Under the pieces are notes generated by a model. The model was not told where the DNA came from and did no database searches. It saw nothing but the letters and a program-made list of their open reading frames with translations. This document shows positions 8,404-16,760 of a stretch of 64,000 nt of DNA, one piece after another (the stretch's first letter is position 1; every line of letters starts with the position of its first letter). The translations under genes were made by a program, and so were the position numbers. The stretch is from the NCBI RefSeq assembly GCF_004795105.1, contig NZ_SSBL01000002.1, forward strand, positions 186,001 to 250,000. The letters are read 5' to 3'. This stretch comes from Streptomyces sp. A0642. Lineage in GTDB: Bacteria; Actinomycetota; Actinomycetes; Streptomycetales; Streptomycetaceae.

Positions 8404-9641
8404 CCACCGACCTGAAGGAGAGACTCCCCTCCGGCTTCGGACGGCTCTGGACCGCGCAGACGGTGTCCTCGCTCGGCGACGGGGTGACGCACGGCGCGCT
8501 GCCGCTGCTCGCGCTCACGCTGACGCGGGACCCGATGGCCCTCGCCGTGGTCACCGCCGCCGGCACGCTGCCGTGGCTGCTCTTCGGGGTGCTCGGCGGC
8601 GCGCTCGTGGACCGCTGGGACCGCCGGCGCACGATGTGGGTCGCGGACGCCGCGCGTACGGCGCTGCTCGCGATACCCGCCGGAGCGGCCGCGCTCGACG
8701 CGCTGAGCATTCCGCTGCTCGCCGCCGTCGCCTTCCTGCTCGGCATCGGCGGACTGTTCTTCGACACGGCCGCCACGGCGTATCTGCCGGACCTCCTCGG
8801 CCGCGACCCCGCCCTCCTGGAGCGCGCCAACTCCCGTCTGCGCGGCACCCAGACCGCCGCGTCCGGCTTCGCGGGGCCGCCCGCCGGCAGTGCGCTGCTC
8901 GCCCTCGGGCGGGCGGTCCCGCTGCTCGCCGACGCACTGTCGTTCGCGATCTCCGCGGTGCTCGTACGGTCACTGCCCGCCGCGCCCCTGCCCGTACTGG
9001 AGGCCCGCGAGTCGCTGCTGCGGCAGGCCCGCGCCGGGGCCTCGTACGTCTTCCGGGACCGGCTGCTGCTCGGGCTCGCGCTCCGTCCGGCGGTGGGGAA
9101 CGTCGCCTTCCTCGCCGTGGAGACCGTGCTCGCCCTCTTCGCCCACGACCGTCTGGGCATCGGCTCCTTCGGCTTCGGTCTGCTCCTCACGGCGGAAGCA
9201 GCCGGCGGCCTGCTCGGCGCGGGCATCGCCTCCTTCCTCGGCCGGCGACTCGGCACCGGCACCGCGCTGACCTGCACGGCCGCCGTCGAAGGACTCGCCA
9301 TCCTGGGGCTCGCCGCCGCCCCGAACCCGTACGTGGCCGGGCTCTCGCTCGCCGTCTGCGGGGCGGGCATGGGCGCCACGATGGTGCTCGGTCCCTCCCT
9401 GCGGCAGGCGATCGTCCCGGCCCACCTGATGGGACGGGTCGCCTCCACCTCCCGCATGCTCGCGATGTGCGCCGCCCCGTTCGGCGCGTTCCTCGGCGGC
9501 TGGCTGGCCACCACGTACGACCTGCGGACCCCGCTCTACGCCGCCGCCGGCCTCCTCCTCACCATGACCGCCGTCACGGCGACCATGACCGGCAACCGCC
9601 GCGTCGAGGCGGCGCTGCGCGCCGCGGCACCGGCCTCATGA
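8400..9641 (+). CDS. MFS exporter (MFS_3, EntS-like)
   Basis: 413 residues with about twelve membrane segments. The first loop DRWDRRRTMWVAD is the MFS motif A variant typical of EntS/MFS_3 exporters, and LLEANxRL-like LLERANSRLRGTQTAASGFAGPPAG follows at 140-165. Likely exports a small toxic or metabolite-like compound that the coupled ArsR-type protein detects. GTG 8400 overlaps the regulator stop by 4 nt. The stop TGA overlaps a possible ATG of the next gene. Confidence 0.9.
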   Translation: MTTDLKERLPSGFGRLWTAQTVSSLGDGVTHGALPLLALTLTRDPMALAVVTAAGTLPWLLFGVLGGALVDRWDRRRTMWVADAARTALLAIPAGAAALDALSIPLLAAVAFLLGIGGLFFDTAATAYLPDLLGRDPALLERANSRLRGTQTAASGFAGPPAGSALLALGRAVPLLADALSFAISAVLVRSLPAAPLPVLEARESLLRQARAGASYVFRDRLLLGLALRPAVGNVAFLAVETVLALFAHDRLGIGSFGFGLLLTAEAAGGLLGAGIASFLGRRLGTGTALTCTAAVEGLAILGLAAAPNPYVAGLSLAVCGAGMGATMVLGPSLRQAIVPAHLMGRVASTSRMLAMCAAPFGAFLGGWLATTYDLRTPLYAAAGLLLTMTAVTATMTGNRRVEAALRAAAPAS

Positions 9642-9676
9642 CGCCCCGCCTGCCCGCCGGTCTTAACCTCGTACGT

Positions 9677-10492
9677 ATGCAGAGCCTGGCAATGATCGAG
9701 AACTGGCCCGTCCCCACCGCGGCGGCGGCGGTCGTACGAGCGGACGGGACCGTCGCCGGTACGTACGGCCCGACCGCGCACCGCTTCCCCCTCGCCTCCG
9801 TCACCAAGCCGCTCGCGGCTTACGCGGCGCTGGTGGCGTACGAGGAGGGCGCGGTCGAGCTGGACGAACCGGCGGGGCCCGAGGGTTCCACGGTCCGGCA
9901 CCTGCTCGCCCACACCAGCGGCCTCGCGTTCGACGAGCACCGGGTCACGGCCCCGCCCGGCACCCGTCGGCTGTACTCCAACGCGGGCTTCGAGGTCCTC
10001 GGCGACCACCTCGCGAAGGCCACCGACATCCCGTTCCCCGAGTACCTCCGCCAGGCGGTGCTGGAGCCCCTGGGCATGACGGCGACGACACTGGACGGCT
10101 CCCCCGCCCGCGACGGCGTCTCGACCGTCGAGGACCTGGCGCGCTTCGCGGCGGAGGTGCAGGCGCCCCGGCTCCTCGACCCGCGCACGGTGCTGGAGGC
10201 GCAGAGCGTCGTCCACCCCGGGCTCAAGGGCGTGCTGCCGGGCTACGGCCACCAGAACCCCAACGACTGGGGTCTCGGCTTCGAGATCCGGGACCACAAG
10301 TCCCCGCACTGGACGGGCGCTTCGTCCTCCCCCGCGACGTTCGGGCACTTCGGCCAGTCGGGCACGTTCCTGTGGATCGACCCGGTGGCGGGCGCGGCCT
10401 GCGTGGCGCTCACCGACCGCGCCTTCGGCCCGTGGGCCGCCGAGGTGTGGCCGCCGTTCACGGACGCGGTGCTGGCCGAGCTGAAGGCGTAA
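9677..10492 (+). CDS. Beta-lactamase-fold serine hydrolase
   Basis: 271 residues. A short class C/esterase-like penicillin-binding fold: SVTK near residue 42 (nucleophile Ser and general base Lys), YSNAGFEVL (Tyr-x-Asn) near 105, and GHFGQSGTF as the third motif. No signal peptide is evident, so a cytoplasmic esterase is likely. ATG 9677 is preceded by TAACCT (9664-9669) seven bases upstream, consistent with leaderless mRNA; an ATG at 9638 overlapping the MFS stop is the alternative. The 3' end overlaps the convergent ATPase gene by 35 bp. Confidence 0.88.
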   Translation: MQSLAMIENWPVPTAAAAVVRADGTVAGTYGPTAHRFPLASVTKPLAAYAALVAYEEGAVELDEPAGPEGSTVRHLLAHTSGLAFDEHRVTAPPGTRRLYSNAGFEVLGDHLAKATDIPFPEYLRQAVLEPLGMTATTLDGSPARDGVSTVEDLARFAAEVQAPRLLDPRTVLEAQSVVHPGLKGVLPGYGHQNPNDWGLGFEIRDHKSPHWTGASSSPATFGHFGQSGTFLWIDPVAGAACVALTDRAFGPWAAEVWPPFTDAVLAELKA

Positions 10493-10931
10493 CCGGCTCC
10501 GCGGCGGCGAGGCACTCGAACCACACCGCCTTGCCGCCGCCGTCATGCCGCGCCTCCACACCCCACTTGTCCGTCACGGCGTCCACCAGGAACAGCCCCC
10601 GCCCTTCTTCGTCGAGCAGGTCTCCCTCGGCCATGAGGGGCAACCCCGGCCAGTCGTCGGCCACTTCGACGCGTACGCCCCCGCCGCCCGGGAGCCGGAA
10701 GATGAAGGTCTGGCAGCGACGGCCGGGAACATGCCGGACGACATTGGCGATCAGCTCGGTCAGTGCGAGCTCCGCCGCGTCGGCCACGCCCGCCAGGCCC
10801 CACCCGTTGAGGTAGAGCCGGAGAATGCGCCGCAGATGCCGGGCCGAGTGCTCGCCGATGGCGAAGTCTGCGCGGTAGACGGGCTCGTCGGGCCGGTCGG
10901 CCGCGGCCCGGGGAGCAGTTACGTGATTCAT
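10458..10931 (-). CDS. Anti-sigma-factor-like ATP-binding protein (HATPase_c_2)
   Basis: 157 residues, the size of RsbW/SpoIIAB-type serine kinases. The N-box is ELALTELIANVVRH, the G1 box is degenerate (VADDWPGLP), and the G2 region is EEGRGLFLVDAVTDKWGV. Streptomyces carries many such proteins encoded beside an XRE regulator and a DUF397 protein, the arrangement of the whiJ/abaA-type loci. Here it is divergent from exactly such a pair. It probably sequesters or modifies a sigma factor or the neighbouring regulator, which is an inference. Confidence 0.88.
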   Translation of the reverse strand: MNHVTAPRAAADRPDEPVYRADFAIGEHSARHLRRILRLYLNGWGLAGVADAAELALTELIANVVRHVPGRRCQTFIFRLPGGGGVRVEVADDWPGLPLMAEGDLLDEEGRGLFLVDAVTDKWGVEARHDGGGKAVWFECLAAAEPVTPSARPAPRP

Positions 10932-11015
10932 GTCACCACTGTGCGAGCGAGTGACTACGCTCGGCTACAACCGGAACCGAACGCCGCGAGGCGTTGCACC
11001 TCGGAGGTCCCCGTC

Positions 11016-11864
11016 GTGGCCAACGTCCAGTCACTCGACCCCAGCGCCTCCCCACTGGACTACTACGGCTGGGAACTGCGCCGCCTACGCGAAGCCGCCG
11101 GCCTGAACCAGGCCCAGTTGGGCGAGATCATCTTCTGTACGGGCTCGCTGATCGGCCAGATCGAGACCACGAGGAAGCTGCCCACCCGCGACTTCTCCGA
11201 ACGCGTCGACGCCGCGCTGGGGACGGACGGAGTGTTCTCCCGGCTGATGGGCCTGGTCCTGCGCAGCCAACTGCCGACCTGGTTCCAGCCGTACGCGGAG
11301 ATGGAGGCGCGTGCGACGTACATCTCCACGTACCAGGCGCAGTTGGTCTACGGCCTGTTGCAGACGGAGGACTACGCGCGGGCGGTCCTGGCCACCGGGA
11401 TGCCCGACGATCTGGACGGCCTGCTCGCCGCCCGGATGGAGCGCCAGCGCATCCTGGAGCGCGAACGGCCACCGCTGGCGTGGGCCGTGCTGGACGAGGC
11501 GGTGCTGCACCGCTTGGTCGGTGGCCACAAGATCATGCGCGCCCAACTGCACCGATTGTTGGAATTCGCCAACAACCGGTGGATGCAGATCCAGGTGCTG
11601 CCCTTCACCGCAGGTGAACACGCCAGCATGGAGGGTTCGTTCACCACCATGCGCTTCGAGGACGACCTCGACATCATCTACACCGAGGACATCATCTCCG
11701 GCCATATGACCGCCAGTCCCGACATGGTCCGGGAAGGCTCGCTCCGATACGCTCACCTGCAGGCCGCCGCCCTCTCCGTGGAGGATTCGGCGGCTCTGAT
11801 CGCCCGCGTGATGGAGGAGCGTTATGGAGACCGGCCCCGACCTGAAGAACGCGCAGTGGCGTAA
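11016..11864 (+). CDS. XRE-family regulator with DUF5753 (WhiJ-like)
   Basis: 282 residues. The helix-turn-helix is in the first 80 residues (LRRLREAAGLNQAQLGEIIFCTGSLIGQIETTRKLPT). A DUF5753 domain follows, from about residue 95 to the end (WFQPYAEMEARATYISTYQAQLVYGLLQTEDYARAVL ... VLPFTAGEHASMEGSF). This two-domain form is the WhiJ-like developmental regulator group of actinomycetes. GTG 11016 has cggagg eight bases upstream. It overlaps the DUF397 gene by 41 bp, and the anti-sigma-like ATPase is divergent. Confidence 0.93.
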   Translation: MANVQSLDPSASPLDYYGWELRRLREAAGLNQAQLGEIIFCTGSLIGQIETTRKLPTRDFSERVDAALGTDGVFSRLMGLVLRSQLPTWFQPYAEMEARATYISTYQAQLVYGLLQTEDYARAVLATGMPDDLDGLLAARMERQRILERERPPLAWAVLDEAVLHRLVGGHKIMRAQLHRLLEFANNRWMQIQVLPFTAGEHASMEGSFTTMRFEDDLDIIYTEDIISGHMTASPDMVREGSLRYAHLQAAALSVEDSAALIARVMEERYGDRPRPEERAVA

Positions 11865-12096
11865 GTCCAGCTACAGCGGAAGTTCTGGCGGCGAGTGCGT
11901 CGAGTGCACCGTGACCGGCGGCGCTGCCTGGCGTAAGTCGTCGTACAGCGGAACGAACGGCGGCGACTGCGTCGAGGTGGCCGACGGCTGCGCGGCCTCC
12001 GTGCCCGTCCGCGACAGCAAGAACCCGGGCGGGCCCGTCCTCGTCGTCGGGGCCGACGCCTGGCAGGGATTCGTGGAGGGGCTTTGCGGGGAGTGA
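11824..12096 (+). CDS. DUF397 protein with duplicated core motif
   Basis: 90 residues. The DUF397 signature WRKSSYSG-x(2)-GGxCVE appears twice, at about residues 12-27 (WRKSSYSGSSGGECVE) and 35-50 (WRKSSYSGTNGGDCVE). The family tail VRDSKNPGGPVLVVGADAWQGFVEGL follows. Most DUF397 proteins of about 60-70 residues have one copy, so this is an internal duplication. DUF397 proteins partner WhiJ-like regulators, apparently as small antagonists. The start lies inside the upstream gene (41-bp overlap), ensuring coexpression. Confidence 0.92.
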   Translation: METGPDLKNAQWRKSSYSGSSGGECVECTVTGGAAWRKSSYSGTNGGDCVEVADGCAASVPVRDSKNPGGPVLVVGADAWQGFVEGLCGE

Positions 12097-12174
12097 ACCT
12101 CCTCTCGCCCACGACGCCGTGCTCAGCGACATCGACGGCGTGATCCGCCATTGGCCGAGCCACTCGGGCGCGAC

Positions 12175-12429
12175 TTACATGAGTTCGAGACAGCCGCCAA
12201 GAGTGAAGACAAGCCCGCACATGGCAACGGCAGTCGCAAGCAGCCGGTAGAGCCGAGCGGAGGGCGCTGTCGCAGAAGGCCCGAGCTCACCACGCGCGTG
12301 CATCACCCGCTCGTGGTTGGCCGCGGCCCAGCTCTCCAACCCGCGAGCAACTCCCCGAAAGTTGAGCGCCACCGCTCCCCCCAGGAGAAGGAGAACGGGA
12401 CCAACGGTCAGAAGCACAACGGCCGTCAT
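12175..12429 (-). CDS. Small two-helix membrane protein, unknown
   Basis: 84 residues if started at 12429 (MTAVVLLTVG); an ATG at 12456 would add nine residues. The first hydrophobic helix spans 1-22, a basic and polar middle part contains ESWAAANHERVMHARGE, and a second helix lies near the C-terminus (LLATAVAMCGLVFTLGGCL). Composition and codon positions look like a real Streptomyces gene. No function recognised. Confidence 0.65.
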   Translation of the reverse strand: MTAVVLLTVGPVLLLLGGAVALNFRGVARGLESWAAANHERVMHARGELGPSATAPSARLYRLLATAVAMCGLVFTLGGCLELM

Positions 12430-12576
12430 GGCACCCCCAGGTGATGTGATGATCACCCGGACCCTAGCAGCGGCCCGGAGATCCGGCCGCCCTCACGCCC
12501 CGCCGACCGCTCTTCTCCTGCCGGTCCCCGCCGCGGAGGGCCGCACCTTCCGGCCGGAGGCCTAAAACGCCGGGAT

Positions 12577-12612
12577 CCCGCTATTGAACGCGTTCAATAG
12601 CGGGCGTAGGGT
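12577..12612 (+). promoter_or_regulatory. Large perfect palindromic operator within a promoter
   Basis: A perfect 28-bp palindrome spans 12577-12604: the left half is CCCGCTATTGAACG and the right half is its exact complement. It contains a -35 TTGAAC (12584-12589), and a -10 TAGGGT follows at 12607-12612 with a 17-bp spacer. The core TTGAACGCGTTCAA resembles operators of TetR-type repressors. No such regulator gene is adjacent. Transcription would enter the membrane-protein gene at 12672. Confidence 0.75.
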
Positions 12613-12671
12613 GTCGCCGACATGGTCGCAGGGACGGGCAAGGCATGCGCCCGGGGGCCGGGGAGGGCGAG

Positions 12672-13217
12672 ATGGCACATCCGTGGGACTCCCGTCCAGC
12701 GAAGCGGCCGGGCGCGGCCCCGTCGTCGGTGTCGATGGCCGTCCTGTGCGTGGTCCTTGCCGCACTCACGCCGGCGTGGGCCGCCTCGCCCGGAGCCCCG
12801 TCGGGAGCCGCCGCGCTTCTCCTCGCCCTGGTGGTCGGGCCACCGGCCCTGCTGGGCACGAGCGCGGTGCTGACAGCCGCGTACATCCTGCCGGCCGTGG
12901 CCCTGGGGCATCGGTTCGGGCGGCTGGCGGGCCACGGGAGACGGTGGGGGTGGGTGGCTGCCACCACGACGCTGGGGCTGCTGCCCGCGGCCGCCCTGAT
13001 CACGGTGGTCCGCGTCCTCCAAGGTGCGACCCCCGGGTGGCATGCACTCGCCTTGGCCGGTGCGCTGGGCGCCGTTTCCGCCCCGGCCGCCGTCGCCGTC
13101 CACCTCACCTTGATGCGTGAAGACGCGGGAAGGCCTGTCCGGCCGGTCGGCGGCATCGTCCTCTGGGGAACCCTTGCGCTGTCCGCCGAGCTCACGGCGT
13201 GCTTGGCCTGCCTCTGA
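12672..13217 (+). CDS. Multi-pass membrane protein, unknown
   Basis: 181 residues. After a 20-residue cytoplasmic start there are about five hydrophobic segments (for example SMAVLCVVLAALTPAWAA, GAAALLLALVVGPPALLG, TAAYILPAVALG, LGLLPAAALITVV and IVLWGTLALSAELTACLA). ATG 12672 is preceded by gggagggcgag, which decides it over more distal starts. It stands alone behind a strong palindromic operator, so its expression is probably tightly repressed. No family recognised. Confidence 0.7.
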   Translation: MAHPWDSRPAKRPGAAPSSVSMAVLCVVLAALTPAWAASPGAPSGAAALLLALVVGPPALLGTSAVLTAAYILPAVALGHRFGRLAGHGRRWGWVAATTTLGLLPAAALITVVRVLQGATPGWHALALAGALGAVSAPAAVAVHLTLMREDAGRPVRPVGGIVLWGTLALSAELTACLACL

Positions 13218-13282
13218 TCCGCCCCGGACGGGCAGGGGCCCGGCCCGTCCACGACGCCCTCGCCCGATCCGCGTCCGTCCGC

Positions 13283-15451
13283 TCAGACCGTCGCCACCCG
13301 CCCCGCGTACCGCTGGGTCCACCCCGTCCCCGTGTCGGCGGTGAGCACCACGTCGTAGTAGCCGTGCTCGGTGGGCCAGTGCACGGTCTTGGAGGCGCCG
13401 CCGGGGACGGTGTGCGTGAGGGTGCCGCCCGCGTAGTCGTTGGCCTCCAGGGTGTAGCGGACGGGGTGTCTCCCGTCGTTGTGCAGCCGCAGCCTGACCA
13501 CCCCGCGCCTGCCCCTGACCAACTCCGCTTCCACGCGCGGGATTCCGATGCGCTTCCCGCTCTCGCTCTCGCTCTCGGGGACGACCTGGCCGGCGAAGGA
13601 GCGCAGGAAGCCGTCGGGCCCGTAGACGGAGAAGGCGTATCTCCCGTCGGTGGCGTCGGTGTCCCAGGTGTACGAACGCGGGGCCGTCGCCGTCACCGTG
13701 TACGGGGTGTTGTCGAACGCGAGGTACTGGTCGGCGAAGACCTGGAGGCTCACCGCCTTGCCCTCCGGGCCGCCGGTCAGCGTCATGGACGCGGTCACCG
13801 TGCCGGAGGAGCGGTCCTCGCTGAAGGTGGCGTGCGGGTGGAAGGAGAGTCCGCGCGGCTTCATCCGGTCGCGCGGCGGCTTCGGCGGAGTCCCGGTGAC
13901 CGGGTCGGCGATGACGACCGGGCCCGGCCTCGGGTGCGCGAAGTCGATCGCGCTGGTCAGGTCGCCGGCGATGGAGCGGCGCCAGTCGGTGATGTTCGGA
14001 CAGGTGAACGGCTTGCCCAGATGGGCGGCCCAGGTCTCCAGGAACTTCACCGTCGAGGTGTGGTCGAACACCTCCGACGCGACGTAGCCGCCCCGGGTCC
14101 ACGGCGAGACCAGCAGCATCGGCACCCGGGGGCCGAAGCCGTACGGAGTGGTGCCGGAGAACTCGCCGGGCGTGCCCGCCTCCGGGCGCGGGGGCAGGAC
14201 GTGGTCGAACTTTCCGTCGTTCTCGTCGTAGGTGATGATCACCAGGGTGTGGTTCCAGATGTCCTCGTTGCTCTGGAGCGTCTTGAGCACCTTGTTCATG
14301 TAGCGCTCGCCGTGGACGGTGTCGAAGCCCGGGTGCTCGCTCCACGCGGCGGGCATCACCACCCAGGAGACCTCCGGCAGCGGGTGCTCCGCCCCCGGTT
14401 CGCAGGCCGCGATCAGGTCGCGGAGCACGGCGTCGAGGTTCGCCTCGGAGTCGTCGTTGGGCGTGGTGGCGCCCGCGTAGACGAAGGAGTTGGCCTTCCA
14501 GATCCTGCCGGTGCCCGGTTCGAGGTCGGCGGCGTCCGCCTTGCGGGGGTCGAAGGCCGCGAAACTGTTGGTGACGTTGCAGCCGTACTCGCCGATGTAG
14601 CCGTTCTGGAGGCTGCCGCCGACGCCGTTGCCGCTGTTGTCGGAGTAGACCCGCCAGTCGATACCGGCCTGCTGGAGCTGCTCGGGCACCGTGATCCACG
14701 TGCGGCTGTAGTTGTTCTGCCGGGCATTGGTGACCTCGCCGCCCGCCGCACCGGTCATCAGGTAGTACCGGTTCGGAATGGTCGGCCCGTGCAGCGAACA
14801 GAAGTTCATGTCGCAGACGGTGTACTGGGAGGCGAGCGAGTACATCCACGGCATGTAGTCGGGGGTGTAGTACCACATGCAGTGGTCGCCCTTGTCCTTC
14901 ACCCAGGTGTCCCACCGCCCGCCGTTGGCGCCGTAGAAGTTGTGCTTGTCGCTCCAGGTGGCGGTCGAGACCGCGGGCGTCACGATGGTGCCGGTGGCGT
15001 CCCGTTGCTGGAAGACGTCGGTGCCGTCCTGGAATCTCAGCACCTGCTTGTCGTGGTGGCCGCGCACCCCGCGCAGCTGACCGAGGTAGTGGTCGAAGGA
15101 CCGGTTCTCCTGCATCAGGATCACCACGTGCTTCAGGTCGGACATGTCACCGTTGAAGCCCTCGGGCAGGACGTACTCGGCCGCACGGGCCCGCGCCCCG
15201 CCGACCGCTTCGGCGACCGGCCCGGCGGCGAGCGCGCCGAGGGTGACGGCGGCCGTCCGGAGCATCCGGCGGCGGGTGATGCGGAGCTCGTCGGCGTGTT
15301 CGCGGCCGTCACCCCCGCTCGCACTGTTCTCGACGCTCTCACCGGGCACGCCGTGCACGCCGTGCACGCCGTGCACGCCGTTCTCGGCACTCTCGGCGCT
15401 CTCGGTGGTCTCGGCGTCGAGACGTGGGGACTCGAGGGTCTGGAGCGTCAT
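13283..15451 (-). CDS. Phosphocholine-specific phospholipase C, Tat-exported
   Basis: 722 residues. The twin-arginine signal ITRRRMLRTAAVTLGALAAG is about 55 residues from the start, unusually far in. The phosphoesterase domain follows with HVVILMQENRSFDHYLG, HGPTIPNRYYLMTG, VIITYDENDGKFDHV and GFGPRVPMLLVSPW, as in non-haemolytic phospholipase C. Two DUF756-like beta domains end the protein. It hydrolyses phosphatidylcholine-type lipids outside the cell, as known for the family. ATG 15451 has GGAGG six bases upstream; a far upstream in-frame ATG (15718) is rejected. The N-terminal spacer includes a Gly-Val-His repeat from a DNA microsatellite, and a Ser-Glu repeat lies near 13560. Confidence 0.93.
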   Translation of the reverse strand: MTLQTLESPRLDAETTESAESAENGVHGVHGVHGVPGESVENSASGGDGREHADELRITRRRMLRTAAVTLGALAAGPVAEAVGGARARAAEYVLPEGFNGDMSDLKHVVILMQENRSFDHYLGQLRGVRGHHDKQVLRFQDGTDVFQQRDATGTIVTPAVSTATWSDKHNFYGANGGRWDTWVKDKGDHCMWYYTPDYMPWMYSLASQYTVCDMNFCSLHGPTIPNRYYLMTGAAGGEVTNARQNNYSRTWITVPEQLQQAGIDWRVYSDNSGNGVGGSLQNGYIGEYGCNVTNSFAAFDPRKADAADLEPGTGRIWKANSFVYAGATTPNDDSEANLDAVLRDLIAACEPGAEHPLPEVSWVVMPAAWSEHPGFDTVHGERYMNKVLKTLQSNEDIWNHTLVIITYDENDGKFDHVLPPRPEAGTPGEFSGTTPYGFGPRVPMLLVSPWTRGGYVASEVFDHTSTVKFLETWAAHLGKPFTCPNITDWRRSIAGDLTSAIDFAHPRPGPVVIADPVTGTPPKPPRDRMKPRGLSFHPHATFSEDRSSGTVTASMTLTGGPEGKAVSLQVFADQYLAFDNTPYTVTATAPRSYTWDTDATDGRYAFSVYGPDGFLRSFAGQVVPESESESGKRIGIPRVEAELVRGRRGVVRLRLHNDGRHPVRYTLEANDYAGGTLTHTVPGGASKTVHWPTEHGYYDVVLTADTGTGWTQRYAGRVATV
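15346..15381. repeat. 9-bp microsatellite inside the phospholipase gene
   Basis: Four perfect copies of gcacgccgt in tandem (15346-15354, 15355-15363, 15364-15372, 15373-15381). On the coding strand they give a Gly-Val-His periodicity (GVHGVHGVHGV) ahead of the Tat signal. Copy-number changes would keep the reading frame. Confidence 0.9.
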
Positions 15452-15695
15452 CAGGGGCCTCCGGGGCGGTGATCGGGGGGGCGGGGCGTCGGCGCGTGCC
15501 TGCGAAGCTAGGCCGCCGGGACGAACGGCGGGCGAACCAGGGACGTATTCCTGAGGCACCGGCAGATTTCCACGGCCCCGGCGCCAGGTCGAGATGCCGC
15601 ACGGTGATAGCCGAAACTCGCGCCCCGGCGGTTGGTTGACCAGCACCGTCGCCGGGGTGGCCGGCGGTCGCGCATGGCCGATACTCTCCCCGGCC

Positions 15696-16289
15696 ATGAC
15701 CGACATAGTCCGCGCCACCGCATCCGACGTCCCGGCGCTCGCCGCCGTCCTGGCCAGCGCCTACGCCGAGGACCCCGTGTGGTCGTGGCTGATGCCGCAC
15801 GACCGGGACCGCCGGCTGCGGCTGCTGTTCACCGCCCACCTCGCCCAGCAGGTCCCGGCGGGCCGGGTGTGGACGGACCGGGACCGCACGGTGGCGGCGG
15901 TCTGGGCGGAGCCCGGCCAGTGGAAACTGCCGGTGACCTACCTGCTGCGCAACGCGGGCACACTCCTGCGGGCGGGCCGGACCCAACTGCCGAGGACCGG
16001 TATGCGGTTGCTCGCGCTGGAGCACCGGCACCCGGCCGGTCCCGCGCACTGGTACGTCGAGTACATCGGCACCCACGCGGACGCCCGCGGCACCGGCCGT
16101 GGCTCGCGGGTGCTCGGCGGGCTGCTGGAGCAGGCGGACGCGGACGGGCGGCGGCCGGTGTTCCTGGAGTCGAGCAACCCCCGCAACCTGACGTTCTACC
16201 GGCGTCACGGTTTCGCCGTGCACGAGGAGATGACGTTCCGGTCCGGGCCGCCGATGTGGTCGATGTGGCGGCGGGAAACCGGCGGTTAA
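15696..16289 (+). CDS. GNAT-family N-acetyltransferase
   Basis: 197 residues. The GNAT acetyl-CoA loop is at ADARGTGRGSRVLGGLLEQAD (about residues 128-148), with the preceding beta-strand WYVEYIGTHA. The C-terminal motif is FLESSNPRNLTFYRRHGFAVHEE. Transfers acetyl from acetyl-CoA to an unknown amine. A -10-like TACTCT at 15682-15687 lies eight bases before ATG 15696, suggesting a leaderless transcript. Confidence 0.9.
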   Translation: MTDIVRATASDVPALAAVLASAYAEDPVWSWLMPHDRDRRLRLLFTAHLAQQVPAGRVWTDRDRTVAAVWAEPGQWKLPVTYLLRNAGTLLRAGRTQLPRTGMRLLALEHRHPAGPAHWYVEYIGTHADARGTGRGSRVLGGLLEQADADGRRPVFLESSNPRNLTFYRRHGFAVHEEMTFRSGPPMWSMWRRETGG

Positions 16290-16375
16290 GACTTTGGCAC
16301 AGCCGGCGGCATCGCCCATGCTGGGGAAGTGCCGCACCCGGATCGGGGCACATGCCGAGCGAGGGGTGTCCGGAC

Positions 16376-16690
16376 ATGGGTGTCTACGACCGGTTGTTCG
16401 TCCCTGCGCCGTCCCCCTGCCCCGCGTGCGGTTCGCGGGAGGACTGGGTGATCCAGTTCCACTTCGGGGACGTGCATCTGAACAGGTTCCGCGTCGGCGA
16501 CGCGATCGCGTGGTCGGACCATGCCAAGGGATCCCCCCGGTCGGGCCCCTTCGAGGTCCCCGGCTATCCGGAGTGGTGCAAGCAGTGCGGGGCGGACGAC
16601 AAGCCCTTCCACCTCGTGCAGTTCGACGGTGACGTGATCACCGGCCACCGCCCGGCGACCGAAGAGGACGGGCAGCGATTCGCATGGTGA
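16376..16690 (+). CDS. Small Cys-rich protein, unknown
   Basis: 104 residues. Two cysteine pairs could bind zinc: CPACG near residue 14 and CKQCG near residue 66, separated by a beta-rich segment (EDWVIQFHFGDVHLNRFRVGDAI). This looks like a split zinc ribbon, and similar short proteins occur in Streptomyces as hypotheticals. It is followed by a strong hairpin at 16692-16708. Function not recognised. Confidence 0.7.
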   Translation: MGVYDRLFVPAPSPCPACGSREDWVIQFHFGDVHLNRFRVGDAIAWSDHAKGSPRSGPFEVPGYPEWCKQCGADDKPFHLVQFDGDVITGHRPATEEDGQRFAW

Positions 16691-16691
16691 C

Positions 16692-16708
16692 GGAGGCGGG
16701 TCGCCTCC
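16692..16708 (+). terminator. Hairpin after the Cys-rich protein gene
   Basis: GGAGGCG (16692-16698) and CGCCTCC (16702-16708) pair around a 3-nt loop, immediately after the stop codon. There is no T-tract, as is usual for GC-rich actinobacterial terminators. Confidence 0.5.
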
Positions 16709-16760
16709 CAGGAGGCCGCCCCGGGTACGAAGTCACCGGCCGACGGACCTGATCCGCGCC

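Noticed and set aside
12594..14915. Minus-strand open frame of 773 codons overlapping the phospholipase
   Set aside because: It is in a different frame from the phospholipase, which has catalytic motifs throughout; the long frame has none and crosses the plus-strand membrane-protein gene.
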